Of a stretch of 21,111 nt of DNA, positions 14,601-21,111 are shown piece by piece. Under the pieces are notes generated by a model. It was not told where the DNA came from. It did not search any database and saw nothing but the letters and a program-made list of their open reading frames with translations. Source of the DNA: a virus. Positions within the stretch are counted from its first letter, which is position 1. Each line of letters starts with the position of its first letter. A program made the translations under genes and the position numbers. Location of the stretch: the IMG/VR virus record IMGVR_UViG_3300008267_000519, positions 1 to 21,111 of that record. One strand, 5' to 3'.

Positions 14601-15147
14601 TTTTGATAACTCTTTATTCAAAATGATTAAAGATTTTACACCCGCTAGAACAAGTCTTATGTCAGGTGTAGTTATTAAACAACATATTTTAGAAAGAAAT
14701 AAGTACCCTCAACCTCAAATGGAGTGGGAAGAACTAGATTATAGTGGTTCTATTGATACTGCTTTTATGAGTGGTAGTACTGGAGGAGTATTTAATCCAT
14801 ATAATACTATTACTTTTGCTCAAGATTGGGTACAAACTTATGAAGGACCAACTGGGACATCATATATCTCTCAATCATCACAATATGAATTTTATAATGG
14901 AGAATTACCTGGATCTGAATTTATAGTTACTAATGGTGAATTAACTGAAAATAATATCTATAATTTTCCTTCATTAGATGAAAATTTATACTCTCCAACA
15001 TTATATGTTAGTAATATAACTTCATTAGAAGATTTTTTAAATACTAATACCTCACCAAATCAAGGTGAGATATATTTATGGTACGATACAGGTAGTTTCC
15101 TTAATATTAACCCACCAGGAGTCCCAACTGCTTTTGAACCAGGATAA
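11605..15147 (+). CDS. Large baseplate/tail protein with gpI/gp7-like and LamG-like parts
   Basis: The largest gene here (1180 aa). Residues about 415-580 resemble the P2 gpI/T4 gp7-type tail region: YKLFIELIGQHFDNIWIYYK, DYGISKDLVKQALESFGVYI and IYKRLYHNLPYLAKTRGTIL, then GLRALINCFGIPDTVLRI. Residues about 620-800 form a LamG/concanavalin-like beta domain (ASVYVPIFNHEWWSVAVNHS, FTLYAGDSLYYDGYDG, MQEIRFWKEPVNVSSFKDYV), a carbohydrate-binding fold. About 989-1037 is a conserved helical segment (KYFDNSLFKMIKDFTPARTS). The position right after the gp6-like gene supports a baseplate wedge role in which the LamG insert faces outward. Compared with compact gpI proteins it is greatly enlarged. No frameshift is seen. 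Confidence 0.75.
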   Translation: MAATINPILPPDPYVSLNADLITTNQFPASFDPNVDYIEYVVTSPNLSYLNIEYDYSRYSFPLNGTVTSDSISDIIINPLGDVGSLGITSGNFNSYYNFYKNQLNTSPTNRNFFIKEISPDRTELLLKNPKELYDELVLNVNEFKTTLNDNLSFFQDFYLNFGDNILAVANNIDINTEGEVLINLYNPLPANIGINSTLWIVTKIADSLAFNITFTPEPVKPSITASPLKGPNTNLPVKDVVNNSTDYLTYNTLITSSLLSTSYSQLNNIISSSGLKINVDYTDFENFIFFSSATQRLNNFNYKVAQISASQAEIDILNSSFSGYTTSSNVITLTNQINNIINNFDGYEYFLYYGTGSWSWPKSTSTVPYTLYSPVSSEVINWLGNAENYTGVLGSASLYDMNNPNYLYNTVPDYIKNDPQNEPYKLFIELIGQHFDNIWIYYKDVTELHNADNRLDYGISKDLVKQALESFGVYIYQNNFSSDDLYTSFLGYGALNPETTNMLPVTTGSFQDYINNYVTASYDASVTPLDDYNKEIYKRLYHNLPYLAKTRGTILGLRALINCFGIPDTVLRISEFGGRDKDTSTYDYFDQQFNYKVDIGSLSTSTIRTRWGVTSSWGAPGDVPNSVQFRFKITPTDTGSSMTLWNLTNISGVVTASLNIKYTGSGLISSSYLGSIPSQSYQFANIIFYPNVNNINETASVYVPIFNHEWWSVAVNHSASNFTLYAGDSLYYDGYDGNQIGYLVSSSTTSSVNLWDKQIYSYFGNPTSSIGGVNYRQFSGSMQEIRFWKEPVNVSSFKDYVMNPQSIDYTGEVTYADNLIFRLPLGGDLYTGSTSVHPKITGSWTPTASFWVTPSNITSSDASLIDVSFSTNVEPRFLNSPIIGLRGRVTDKIQIVSSSLPTGSVLSQYTSLEQNYPSLGSESPDVNLLEVAFSPQNEINDDIIDSLGYFNIGEYIGDPRQVSSSATSYPDLVNLSNNFFQKYFDTYDLKDYVRLIKYFDNSLFKMIKDFTPARTSLMSGVVIKQHILERNKYPQPQMEWEELDYSGSIDTAFMSGSTGGVFNPYNTITFAQDWVQTYEGPTGTSYISQSSQYEFYNGELPGSEFIVTNGELTENNIYNFPSLDENLYSPTLYVSNITSLEDFLNTNTSPNQGEIYLWYDTGSFLNINPPGVPTAFEPG

Positions 15148-15157
15148 AAAATAGTTT

Positions 15158-16147
15158 ATGCCAACAGAATTCGGTGCCATTTTTAATGATGGTGTAAAAT
15201 ATATAAAAGTCAATAAATTTGACACTACAGGAGCAGATAAATCTGATTATTTGTCTCAACTCCAAAACATCAGAATAAATCATCCTGATGTTGGGATATT
15301 ACAATATAATATAGCCACATCTCAAATTCAGAATGATTATTTTATATTTGGATTAACATTCCCTCAACCAACTACATCATCAGTTGGAGATATAAATGAT
15401 TATAGTTTTTTGGCTACATCTGCTAGTTTATTTAATTATAATTTTGTACCATTTGGTACAACCAATGAATATTATAATAATAGAGTATCATCATACGGGA
15501 GTATAACTGGTAACTCATTAGGTTTTATGACAGCATCATCTGGAATCTATACCTCAGGTCAAACTCCAAATAAGTTTATACAAGTTAAAATTAGTGGGAG
15601 TACTACATTAAGTGCTGGAACTATTCAATTGTATGCTTATATTACTAAAAATAATGGGACTGTGTTAAATGGAGATGTTCAGCGAGCATTAATAAGTTCT
15701 AGTTTTTCTGGTGGGGATTTTGATGTTACATTATATTTAACATCATCTTTTTCTATAATAGAAAATGATTTAATAGGATTTGGTTTAAGTAGAGATGCTG
15801 GAGCTAATGTTTTAGCTTTAAAGGAATTTCATGTTAGTATGTCATTATACAATGCTGCTCCATTTAATGGATCATCATCTTTAATTACTGTACCTAACCC
15901 AGATGTTATTGAGTTTTTCACTAGTGATTATAATCCATTGCTGAATAACGCTGAAATTCCACAATATTCAAATGTTTGGATGGATATAGATTATTCTCAA
16001 AATCCCGTGACTCCTGTGAATTTTGGTCTTATCATATCTGGGACTGCGGATAGAGCTTATGTTCAAGATTCAAACTATAGCTCAAGAGCTTGGTCTGGTA
16101 TTAGGTATAATGGTAGTAGAACAACATCATATAATTTTAATGTATAA
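15158..16147 (+). CDS. Tail-cluster structural protein, 329 aa
   Basis: Mostly beta, rich in Ser/Thr/Asn/Tyr, with no cysteine, membrane segment or enzyme motif. The N-terminus (GAIFNDGVKYIKVNKFDTTG) precedes a region of Ser-rich strands (about 90-230) that resembles a jelly-roll domain. The C-terminal end carries VWMDIDYSQNP (about 272-282) and DSNYSSRAWSGIRYNGSRTT (about 304-323). I recall such a DSNY...RYNGS motif lying in the middle of longer tail proteins of related phages rather than at the C-terminus, which suggests that this gene and the next were once one. The stop codon lies inside a TATAAATA sequence. It follows the large baseplate gene by ten bases. Function beyond virion structure is unknown. 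Confidence 0.65.
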   Translation: MPTEFGAIFNDGVKYIKVNKFDTTGADKSDYLSQLQNIRINHPDVGILQYNIATSQIQNDYFIFGLTFPQPTTSSVGDINDYSFLATSASLFNYNFVPFGTTNEYYNNRVSSYGSITGNSLGFMTASSGIYTSGQTPNKFIQVKISGSTTLSAGTIQLYAYITKNNGTVLNGDVQRALISSSFSGGDFDVTLYLTSSFSIIENDLIGFGLSRDAGANVLALKEFHVSMSLYNAAPFNGSSSLITVPNPDVIEFFTSDYNPLLNNAEIPQYSNVWMDIDYSQNPVTPVNFGLIISGTADRAYVQDSNYSSRAWSGIRYNGSRTTSYNFNV

Positions 16148-16150
16148 ATA
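16143..16150 (+). promoter_or_regulatory. TATAAATA, exact T4 late-promoter box
   Basis: The only exact + strand match to the T4 gp55-dependent late box that I saw in a gap; it overlaps the stop codon of the previous gene and ends five bases before the ATG at 16156. The closeness to the start codon argues for caution. Confidence 0.3.
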
Positions 16151-16155
16151 AGTTT

Positions 16156-17775
16156 ATGTCTGATAATTTTACAAAAGTATTTAAAACTAAAAATAATACT
16201 CCTACTCCAACATCTATTAATAATGACTCTCAAGGATTCTTAAGAAGTGATATATCTGGAGATTTTAATACTTCTACATTAAATAATAGTGGATATGGAG
16301 TTTTATCTGCCGCTGAAAAAAATCAAACATACTTTGCTTATTTTGATGGTGTTGGGGGTACTGGTCCTGAAATTATAGACCAAACAGCTTATTTTATTAA
16401 ATATTTAATTGACTCTCAAGGTAATGTTGTTACTCCTCAAGCTAATTCATTTGCTTTATTAAACTTAAATCAAAATTTTGAGTCTGGTAAAACAGTAAAT
16501 GTTACTAGTTTACAAGGAACAACATTATATTCTATATTATTAGGAGACAAAAAAATAACAGATGTTGGAAAGATAGAAACATTATTAGTAACAGAAACAA
16601 GTTCACTTAGAACTGAATTTCTACCAACAATGAGTTTTTTTCAATATAATTCTTTTATTAATCAAGTTAATAATCCACCTAATTACTCATTTAAAGCTTT
16701 AAAATCAGGGAACGCTACTCTTTCATCTACAACTACAACTGTTTTACCATTTGAGATAGCTACTTTAAATCCATTAGGAGATTATAATACTTCAATATAT
16801 GAGTATGAGTTTGGTTCCACAACATCTAATTATGGTATTGAAGTTAAATTTAAAGCAGGTTTAGCAATTAAATTTAATAATATTACAGGTGATGAATATA
16901 ATAATACTGGTAATTGGGAATCTGATGATATATTAAAACTTGAGATAGTTAAATCATCAGATAACTGGGCTACATCTCAATCTTTAAATTTACAAATACT
17001 TACAAATGTCCCAATAGCTAATCCTCAACCAAATTCTCTTACTTTAAATAGTTTAGAAAATTTATTAACAGCTACTATTAATAGTAATGGTGATGAGGCA
17101 GATAACACCACTAGATATATTACTTTTCAAACACTTCCATATGTCTTTACTAGTGGTGATAAAGTAAGAGTACAATATTATTTAGGATCTAGTGCTGTGT
17201 CACCTAATATAACACTGTTTGGAACTCCATCCACAGCTGGCGGAACTTTCTTTTCATTAGAAACTAATTATAGTAATGATCTTCAAATTACATCATCATA
17301 TTGGGATGGAGCCACATACCCAACAGTTGGATCAAATCAATCCCAATGGTTAACAGCGTCATTAGGCTTATCAGGATATTTAAATAATGATATGGTTCAA
17401 CTAACTCCAACAGCTTCATTTAATTTTGGATTTAGTACTATTTACACCCCAGCTAATCTTAAACCTGGAGATTATATTAGATTTGAATATGATCCAACTA
17501 AACAATCTAAAATATATAATATTGGAACATTAGCTGATGGTAGAACAACATTAGAAATATATCCTCCAATACCAACAGGTTCAATTTTAGATCATTTTTG
17601 TGTGTTTAGGGTGATACCAAATGGTAATTATATTATATTAAATATTAAAAAACCTGAAGGTACAACTGGACAACCTTTATCAGGATTTATTAAACCACAA
17701 TATGCTTCTCAAGAATTAGAAGATAATTTTGAAAACATAATACAAAAACTTGCCGCTGAAGGCACAATTTCATAA
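16156..17775 (+). CDS. Tail-cluster structural protein, 539 aa
   Basis: A beta-rich protein. Residues about 45-130 hold YGVLSAAEKNQTYFAYFDGV (about 47-66), FIKYLIDSQGNVVTPQ and LLNLNQNFESGKTVNV, a region I associate with large fibre-like proteins of Bacteroidetes and marine phages. The remainder is made of Ser/Thr-rich strands, with DDILKLEIVKSSDNW (about 256-270) resembling an adhesion-type beta domain, and ends in a helical tail (SQELEDNFENIIQKLAAEG). The product looks like the continuation of the preceding gene's C-terminus. The ATG follows TATAAATA by five bases. It stops one base before a TATTTATAAT element. Probable tail fibre or baseplate fibre network; no receptor can be named. Confidence 0.65.
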   Translation: MSDNFTKVFKTKNNTPTPTSINNDSQGFLRSDISGDFNTSTLNNSGYGVLSAAEKNQTYFAYFDGVGGTGPEIIDQTAYFIKYLIDSQGNVVTPQANSFALLNLNQNFESGKTVNVTSLQGTTLYSILLGDKKITDVGKIETLLVTETSSLRTEFLPTMSFFQYNSFINQVNNPPNYSFKALKSGNATLSSTTTTVLPFEIATLNPLGDYNTSIYEYEFGSTTSNYGIEVKFKAGLAIKFNNITGDEYNNTGNWESDDILKLEIVKSSDNWATSQSLNLQILTNVPIANPQPNSLTLNSLENLLTATINSNGDEADNTTRYITFQTLPYVFTSGDKVRVQYYLGSSAVSPNITLFGTPSTAGGTFFSLETNYSNDLQITSSYWDGATYPTVGSNQSQWLTASLGLSGYLNNDMVQLTPTASFNFGFSTIYTPANLKPGDYIRFEYDPTKQSKIYNIGTLADGRTTLEIYPPIPTGSILDHFCVFRVIPNGNYIILNIKKPEGTTGQPLSGFIKPQYASQELEDNFENIIQKLAAEGTIS

Positions 17776-17785
17776 TATTTATAAT
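17776..17785 (+). promoter_or_regulatory. TATTTATAAT element, best-spaced copy
   Basis: Starts at the base after the stop at 17775 in a 27-base gap. The ATG at 17803 is 17 bases downstream, which leaves room for a short A-rich leader (AAAATCATAAAAAAGAA), so this copy fits best as a promoter. Confidence 0.5.
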
Positions 17786-17802
17786 AAAATCATAAAAAAG
17801 AA

Positions 17803-18459
17803 ATGGGATATTTAAATAACCAAATTATAACAGTTGATGCTATCTTAACTAAAAAAGGTAGAGAGTTATTAGCCAAAAACGATGGCTCATTTAGAATTAC
17901 ACAATTTGCCTTATCAGATGATGAAATAGATTATACTCTATATAATCCAAATAACCCATCAGGTTCTGCTTATTATGGTCAAGCAATTGAAGGTATGCCT
18001 CTTCTAGAAGCATTTTCAGATGAGACTCAAGTAATGAAATACTTACTTACTACTTTACCTCGTGGTACAGCTAGAATGCCTATTATTAACATTGGTTACA
18101 CTAATATTACATTAAAACAAGGTGCTTCATTATCAATTACACCTCAAACATTAAACTATTTAGGTGGTTCACAAACATTTGAAACATCAGGTTATAATTT
18201 TACTATTGGTGATGTTAGAACAATGAGCACATTTAATGGTGTAGGTATTAACACAACTCAAGCTACTTCTCTTAATGCTACAACTACTCTTGGAACTAAT
18301 GTGTCTAAAACAGTAATTGGTACTACATTAAATATGACTGGTACAACAATTAATACTTTATTTGGTAATCAAACTCAATTACAAACAATATTAATTGTAC
18401 AAGGTAGAGATAGTGGAGCAAGAGTAACTATTCCAATTACTATAACAAAAGTTAGCTAA
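17803..18459 (+). CDS. Conserved tail-cluster protein, 218 aa
   Basis: The N-terminal 90 residues are strongly patterned: YLNNQIITVDAILTKKGREL (3-22), FALSDDEIDYTLYNPNNPSG (about 35-54), then AFSDETQVMKYLLTTLPRGT (about 70-89). I recall a family with this start encoded among tail genes of many large phages, without an assigned function. The remainder (about 100-218) is a Thr/Gly-rich beta region ending in VQGRDSGARVTIPITITKV. A structural virion protein is likely. Codon use is more GC-rich at third positions than in the neighbouring fibre genes (for instance cct cgt ggt aca gct aga atg), fitting a highly expressed protein, though this is an impression and not counted. Confidence 0.75.
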   Translation: MGYLNNQIITVDAILTKKGRELLAKNDGSFRITQFALSDDEIDYTLYNPNNPSGSAYYGQAIEGMPLLEAFSDETQVMKYLLTTLPRGTARMPIINIGYTNITLKQGASLSITPQTLNYLGGSQTFETSGYNFTIGDVRTMSTFNGVGINTTQATSLNATTTLGTNVSKTVIGTTLNMTGTTINTLFGNQTQLQTILIVQGRDSGARVTIPITITKVS

Positions 18460-18476
18460 TAAAAATATTATAAAAA

Positions 18477-19550
18477 ATGTCATATAAAGCCTTAGACCCC
18501 CAAGATTTCCTAGTTAGTGCTGATACTGTAACAGCTCCATGTTGGACTAATTATGTTTCTCCATTAACAGCTATGTACACATCATCTGTACAAATAGCTG
18601 GCACATCAGGAAATTATTATTTAAATGTATATAATTTAGATCCATCTACTAATTCAAGCACTACTGAGTTACAATTTAATATCACTTATGGTAATAAACA
18701 AGGATCAGGCTCATTATTATATAATGCTGGTATTAGTGGTTTATCCCCAACTAGAACAATTTACGGTCAGTGGAGAAATATGATTTATGGAGATGAAAAT
18801 ACTAATTTTTCATTCTCAACTGTAACTCCATTTCAACAAGACTTCTATGCTATTACAATTGACAGAGCTCGATTCAAAGAATCATTATTCCCAGGCTCAT
18901 TAAATTTAACATTATATTCAGCTTCTAGTCAAATTAATTTAACAGACAATAGTTTAGACACAACTACAATCACATATAGTGATGCTGGTCGTGTATTCCA
19001 AATTGTATCTGGAAGTAATGGAGCAGCTATTACTACAGCAAATAGTGCTTTGGGGGCTGTTAGTGCTGGTATGACTTTATCAGGTTCATATGGTTTATTC
19101 TTACCTGATGTTGGAACTATTATTTTAAACGCCGCAGCTTTAGATTTACCATATGCTAGTGGAGGTATTTCTTTAAATACCTTAAGAACATCAAATGCTA
19201 ATGTTTATAATCCAATACGTTTATATTCAACAGCTTCTGGAAGAATTGGTATGACTACAGGTTCATTTACAAGTAGTTTTGCTTTAAATAGTCAAGAAAC
19301 AATCACCTCTGATTTTGTATTTTGTAGAGCTAGAAATGCTGAGTTTAATTACACTGAAAATCCAAGTTTCATATCAGGTAGTACAGGTACTGTCTTATAT
19401 GATTTATTTATTAATAGTCCAACTACTTATATCACAACAGTAGGGATGTATAATGACTCAAATGAATTATTAGCTGTAGCTAAATTATCTAAGCCACTTA
19501 AGAAAGACTTTACAAAAGAAGCATTAATACGTGTTAAATTAGACTTTTAA
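18477..19550 (+). CDS. Tail-cluster virion protein, paralogue A
   Basis: A beta-rich, Ser/Thr-rich 357-residue protein. Its last 75 residues (about 282-357: AEFNYTENPSFISGS, YITTVGMYNDSNELLAVAKL, ending RVKLDF) match the end of the next gene's product in order and spacing, so the two genes share a C-terminal domain. The N-terminal two thirds differ. The start MSYKALDPQDFLVSADTVTA resembles the MSAYKQFLSTDVIVSPLVV start of the next gene. A repeated C-terminal assembly domain carrying different N-terminal parts suits a structural protein that attaches to a common site on the virion. The 17-base gap before it contains AATATTATAA, a variant of the TATTTATAAY element. Confidence 0.7.
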   Translation: MSYKALDPQDFLVSADTVTAPCWTNYVSPLTAMYTSSVQIAGTSGNYYLNVYNLDPSTNSSTTELQFNITYGNKQGSGSLLYNAGISGLSPTRTIYGQWRNMIYGDENTNFSFSTVTPFQQDFYAITIDRARFKESLFPGSLNLTLYSASSQINLTDNSLDTTTITYSDAGRVFQIVSGSNGAAITTANSALGAVSAGMTLSGSYGLFLPDVGTIILNAAALDLPYASGGISLNTLRTSNANVYNPIRLYSTASGRIGMTTGSFTSSFALNSQETITSDFVFCRARNAEFNYTENPSFISGSTGTVLYDLFINSPTTYITTVGMYNDSNELLAVAKLSKPLKKDFTKEALIRVKLDF

Positions 19551-19553
19551 TGA

Positions 19554-20543
19554 ATGAGTGCTTACAAACAATTTTTAAGCACGGATGTTATAGTATCTCC
19601 GTTAGTTGTTAACAAAAGTTTCACTTTTGCGGGAAGTGCATCTTGTGCTGAGGTTGGAATTCAAAGATATGTAGGGGTTAATACCCCTTTTCTTTCATCT
19701 TTTGAAACAAATAATGTTTCCCCATTCCAATCAATTTCAGGTTCTTTAGTTTATAATTCTATAAAACAATTATATTATACTAATTACATCCCTAACCCAA
19801 TTAGTGGGTCACCTTATATCACTAATTATTTAGGACAAGTAGTTGAAGATGACTCATTAACTAATGTTTATAGTAGATTCTATAATTATGAGCAAACTAG
19901 TTTATTCCAAACTAGTTCAGCTACTTATATTTCTAATTATGGATTTAGTAGATATTTCCCTACCCAATCAGCAAATTTTGGTTCAGGAAATAATGAAGGT
20001 ACTATAGGTGTTCTATCTATACCTAAGAATTTATTTGGGGATTACATTAATCCAAATTCATTCTATATGTCTGTAGATTTAGAAGAATCAGGTAACCCAT
20101 ACATCTTTACAGATAATGGTGAGGGTCTTTTAAATTTATCAGGTTCTACTGAAACAAAAGGAATTATTAATTATTCTCATGGGATAATAGTAATTGATTT
20201 ATTCAACGCTGCAGATGTTACTGCTGACTGGATTGCAACATATGTTGTAACCGGTTCCCTATTTACATGTAGTTTCCAAAGTTCAAGAACAATATTTGAA
20301 ACTCAATATAAATGTACTGTTAGACCTGAAGAATTTAACTTTAGCCTAAACCCATCATTAATATCAGGCTCAACAGAAGGAACAGTTTATAATTTTGTAA
20401 CAAGTTCATATTTTGCTCCATATGTCACAACAGTAGGTTTTTATAATGAAGCTCAAGAATTACTAATGGTAGCTAAATTAGGACAACCACTTCCAACAAG
20501 TACAACAACTGATACAACAATATTAGTTAATATAGATAAATAA
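19554..20543 (+). CDS. Tail-cluster virion protein, paralogue B
   Basis: A 329-residue protein. The N-terminus (YKQFLSTDVIVSPLVVNKSF, 4-23) has a pattern I recall from structural proteins of large marine phages. The middle is Ser/Tyr/Asn-rich beta (SRFYNYEQTSLFQTSSATYI, about 106-125). The C-terminal 75 residues (EEFNFSLNPSLISGS, YVTTVGFYNEAQELLMVAKL, ending LVNIDK) share the domain found at the end of the preceding product. An earlier ATG at 19550, overlapping the previous stop, is in another frame, so the ATG at 19554 was chosen. Its stop is four bases before the nuclease gene. Structural role inferred; no catalytic motif is seen. Confidence 0.7.
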   Translation: MSAYKQFLSTDVIVSPLVVNKSFTFAGSASCAEVGIQRYVGVNTPFLSSFETNNVSPFQSISGSLVYNSIKQLYYTNYIPNPISGSPYITNYLGQVVEDDSLTNVYSRFYNYEQTSLFQTSSATYISNYGFSRYFPTQSANFGSGNNEGTIGVLSIPKNLFGDYINPNSFYMSVDLEESGNPYIFTDNGEGLLNLSGSTETKGIINYSHGIIVIDLFNAADVTADWIATYVVTGSLFTCSFQSSRTIFETQYKCTVRPEEFNFSLNPSLISGSTEGTVYNFVTSSYFAPYVTTVGFYNEAQELLMVAKLGQPLPTSTTTDTTILVNIDK

Positions 20544-20547
20544 AATT

Positions 20548-21015
20548 ATGAGTAAATGGTTATATAAAGGTAGTGAAATAAATAATATAGAAGACTTTGG
20601 TGATAAAACACCATTTGGTTTTGTTTATTTAATTTCTAATACTATCAATGGTAAAATATACATTGGTAAAAAATTTCTACAACATAAAAAAACTAAAAAG
20701 TTAGGTAAAAAAGCCATGGCTGAACAAACTGGCCCTGGTCGTAAGAAAACTAAAGAAGTTACTTACGCTGAATCAGATTGGAAAATATACTGGGGTAGTT
20801 GTAAACCACTATTAGAAGATGTAGCAACTATTGGTGAAGATAAATTCTATAGAGAAATTTTAGAATTAGCGTGGACTTCAAAACATCTATCATATCTTGA
20901 AGCTAAATATCAATTTGTAACTGAGTGTTTAGAAAAAGATAGTTACAATGATAACATACAAGGAAGATACTTTAAAAAAGATTTGGCACCCCCAACTATA
21001 GTTGATATACTATAA
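20548..21015 (+). CDS. GIY-YIG nuclease
   Basis: The N-terminal part shows the GIY-YIG core as GFVYLISNTINGKIYIGKKF (residues 24-43): a FVY (25-27) in place of GIY, and YIG (38-40). A basic stretch follows (46-69, many Lys), then SDWKIYWGSCKPL (76-88), which is common in phage GIY-YIG enzymes, R102, and E118 in SYLEAKYQF, placed like the family's metal-binding Glu. Single-strand or double-strand DNA cleavage is the family activity. At 155 residues there is no separate DNA-binding domain. It could be a free-standing homing nuclease or a resident phage nuclease; the fit between tail genes and primase, without visible flanking scars, does not decide this. Confidence 0.8.
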   Translation: MSKWLYKGSEINNIEDFGDKTPFGFVYLISNTINGKIYIGKKFLQHKKTKKLGKKAMAEQTGPGRKKTKEVTYAESDWKIYWGSCKPLLEDVATIGEDKFYREILELAWTSKHLSYLEAKYQFVTECLEKDSYNDNIQGRYFKKDLAPPTIVDIL

Positions 21016-21017
21016 GT

Positions 21018-21111
21018 ATGGTAAATCAAGCTTTAGTAGCTACATTAAATTCTGTTTTAGGACAAGGTAAGAAAACCTCAAAAGGCAATTACGCTTATCA
21101 TTGTCCATTCT
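21018..21111 (+). CDS. DNA primase, N-terminal zinc-binding region (cut by window end)
   Basis: The frame from the ATG at 21018 stays open to the last base (31 codons). It gives MVNQALVATLNSVLGQGKKT followed by SKGNYAYHCPF, which is the beginning of a CHC2-type primase zinc finger (C-P-F after aromatic residues), as in phage DnaG/T4 gp61-like primases. A primase would make RNA primers at the replication fork. Only about 31 residues are visible, so the catalytic Toprim part is not seen. It starts two bases after the nuclease stop and marks the change from tail to replication genes. Confidence 0.7.
   Translation, partial: MVNQALVATLNSVLGQGKKTSKGNYAYHCPF

Noticed and set aside
20548-21015. Insertion of the GIY-YIG gene as a recent mobile element
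   Set aside because: Short gaps on both sides and codon style like its neighbours; no repeats or scars are visible.
1-21111. Stop-codon reassignment (no TAG stops in 23 genes)
   Set aside because: All genes are intact under the standard code and TAA dominates, as expected for this AT content; nothing indicates TAG is read as an amino acid.

Overview
The window is part of a large, AT-rich tailed-phage genome with a contractile tail (a T4-like myovirus in the broad sense). All genes lie on the + strand, are packed with gaps of a few bases or short overlaps, and stop with TAA (20 of 23) or TGA (3). I see no Shine-Dalgarno-type sequence in front of the start codons; start regions are A/T-rich instead. 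That, together with the protein types, points to a Bacteroidetes (flavobacterial-type) host. The host call is an inference from gene style, not a direct observation.

Layout. (1) 1-1380: the 3' end of a DUF932-type gene with a strong terminator, then a small RNA region: a promoter-like site, an initiator-like tRNA(CAT), a GC-richer structured stretch ending in a terminator, and a second tRNA(CAT) that could be tRNA-Ile2. A small membrane protein gene follows. (2) 1385-3880: small unknown genes, an HD-domain hydrolase, a small membrane protein and a gp55-like late sigma factor, partly coupled by ATGA overlaps. (3) 3903-20543: tail and baseplate genes. These are a gp5-like spike, a protein with a carboxypeptidase-regulatory-like domain joined to a DUF5675-like domain, a hydrophobic protein, gp25-like and gp6-like wedge proteins, a DNRLRE-like protein, a 1180-residue baseplate protein with gpI/gp7-like and LamG-like parts, and a run of Ser/Thr/Asn-rich virion proteins that includes two tandem paralogues. 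(4) 20548-end: a GIY-YIG nuclease and the start of a zinc-binding DNA primase, which opens the replication genes.

How it fits together. The gp55-like sigma factor probably directs transcription of the tail genes. The intergenic gaps of at least 17 bases in the late cluster nearly all carry one repeated element, TATTTATAAY, which contains TATAAT on the + strand and the exact T4 late box TATAAATA on the - strand. The baseplate genes run in an order like that of other contractile-tail phages (spike, gp25, gp6, gpI/gp7-like, then accessory fibre-like proteins). The main open questions are the unassigned RNA between the two tRNAs, the TATTTATAAY element, the separate tail enzyme, and the apparent split of one tail gene into two.
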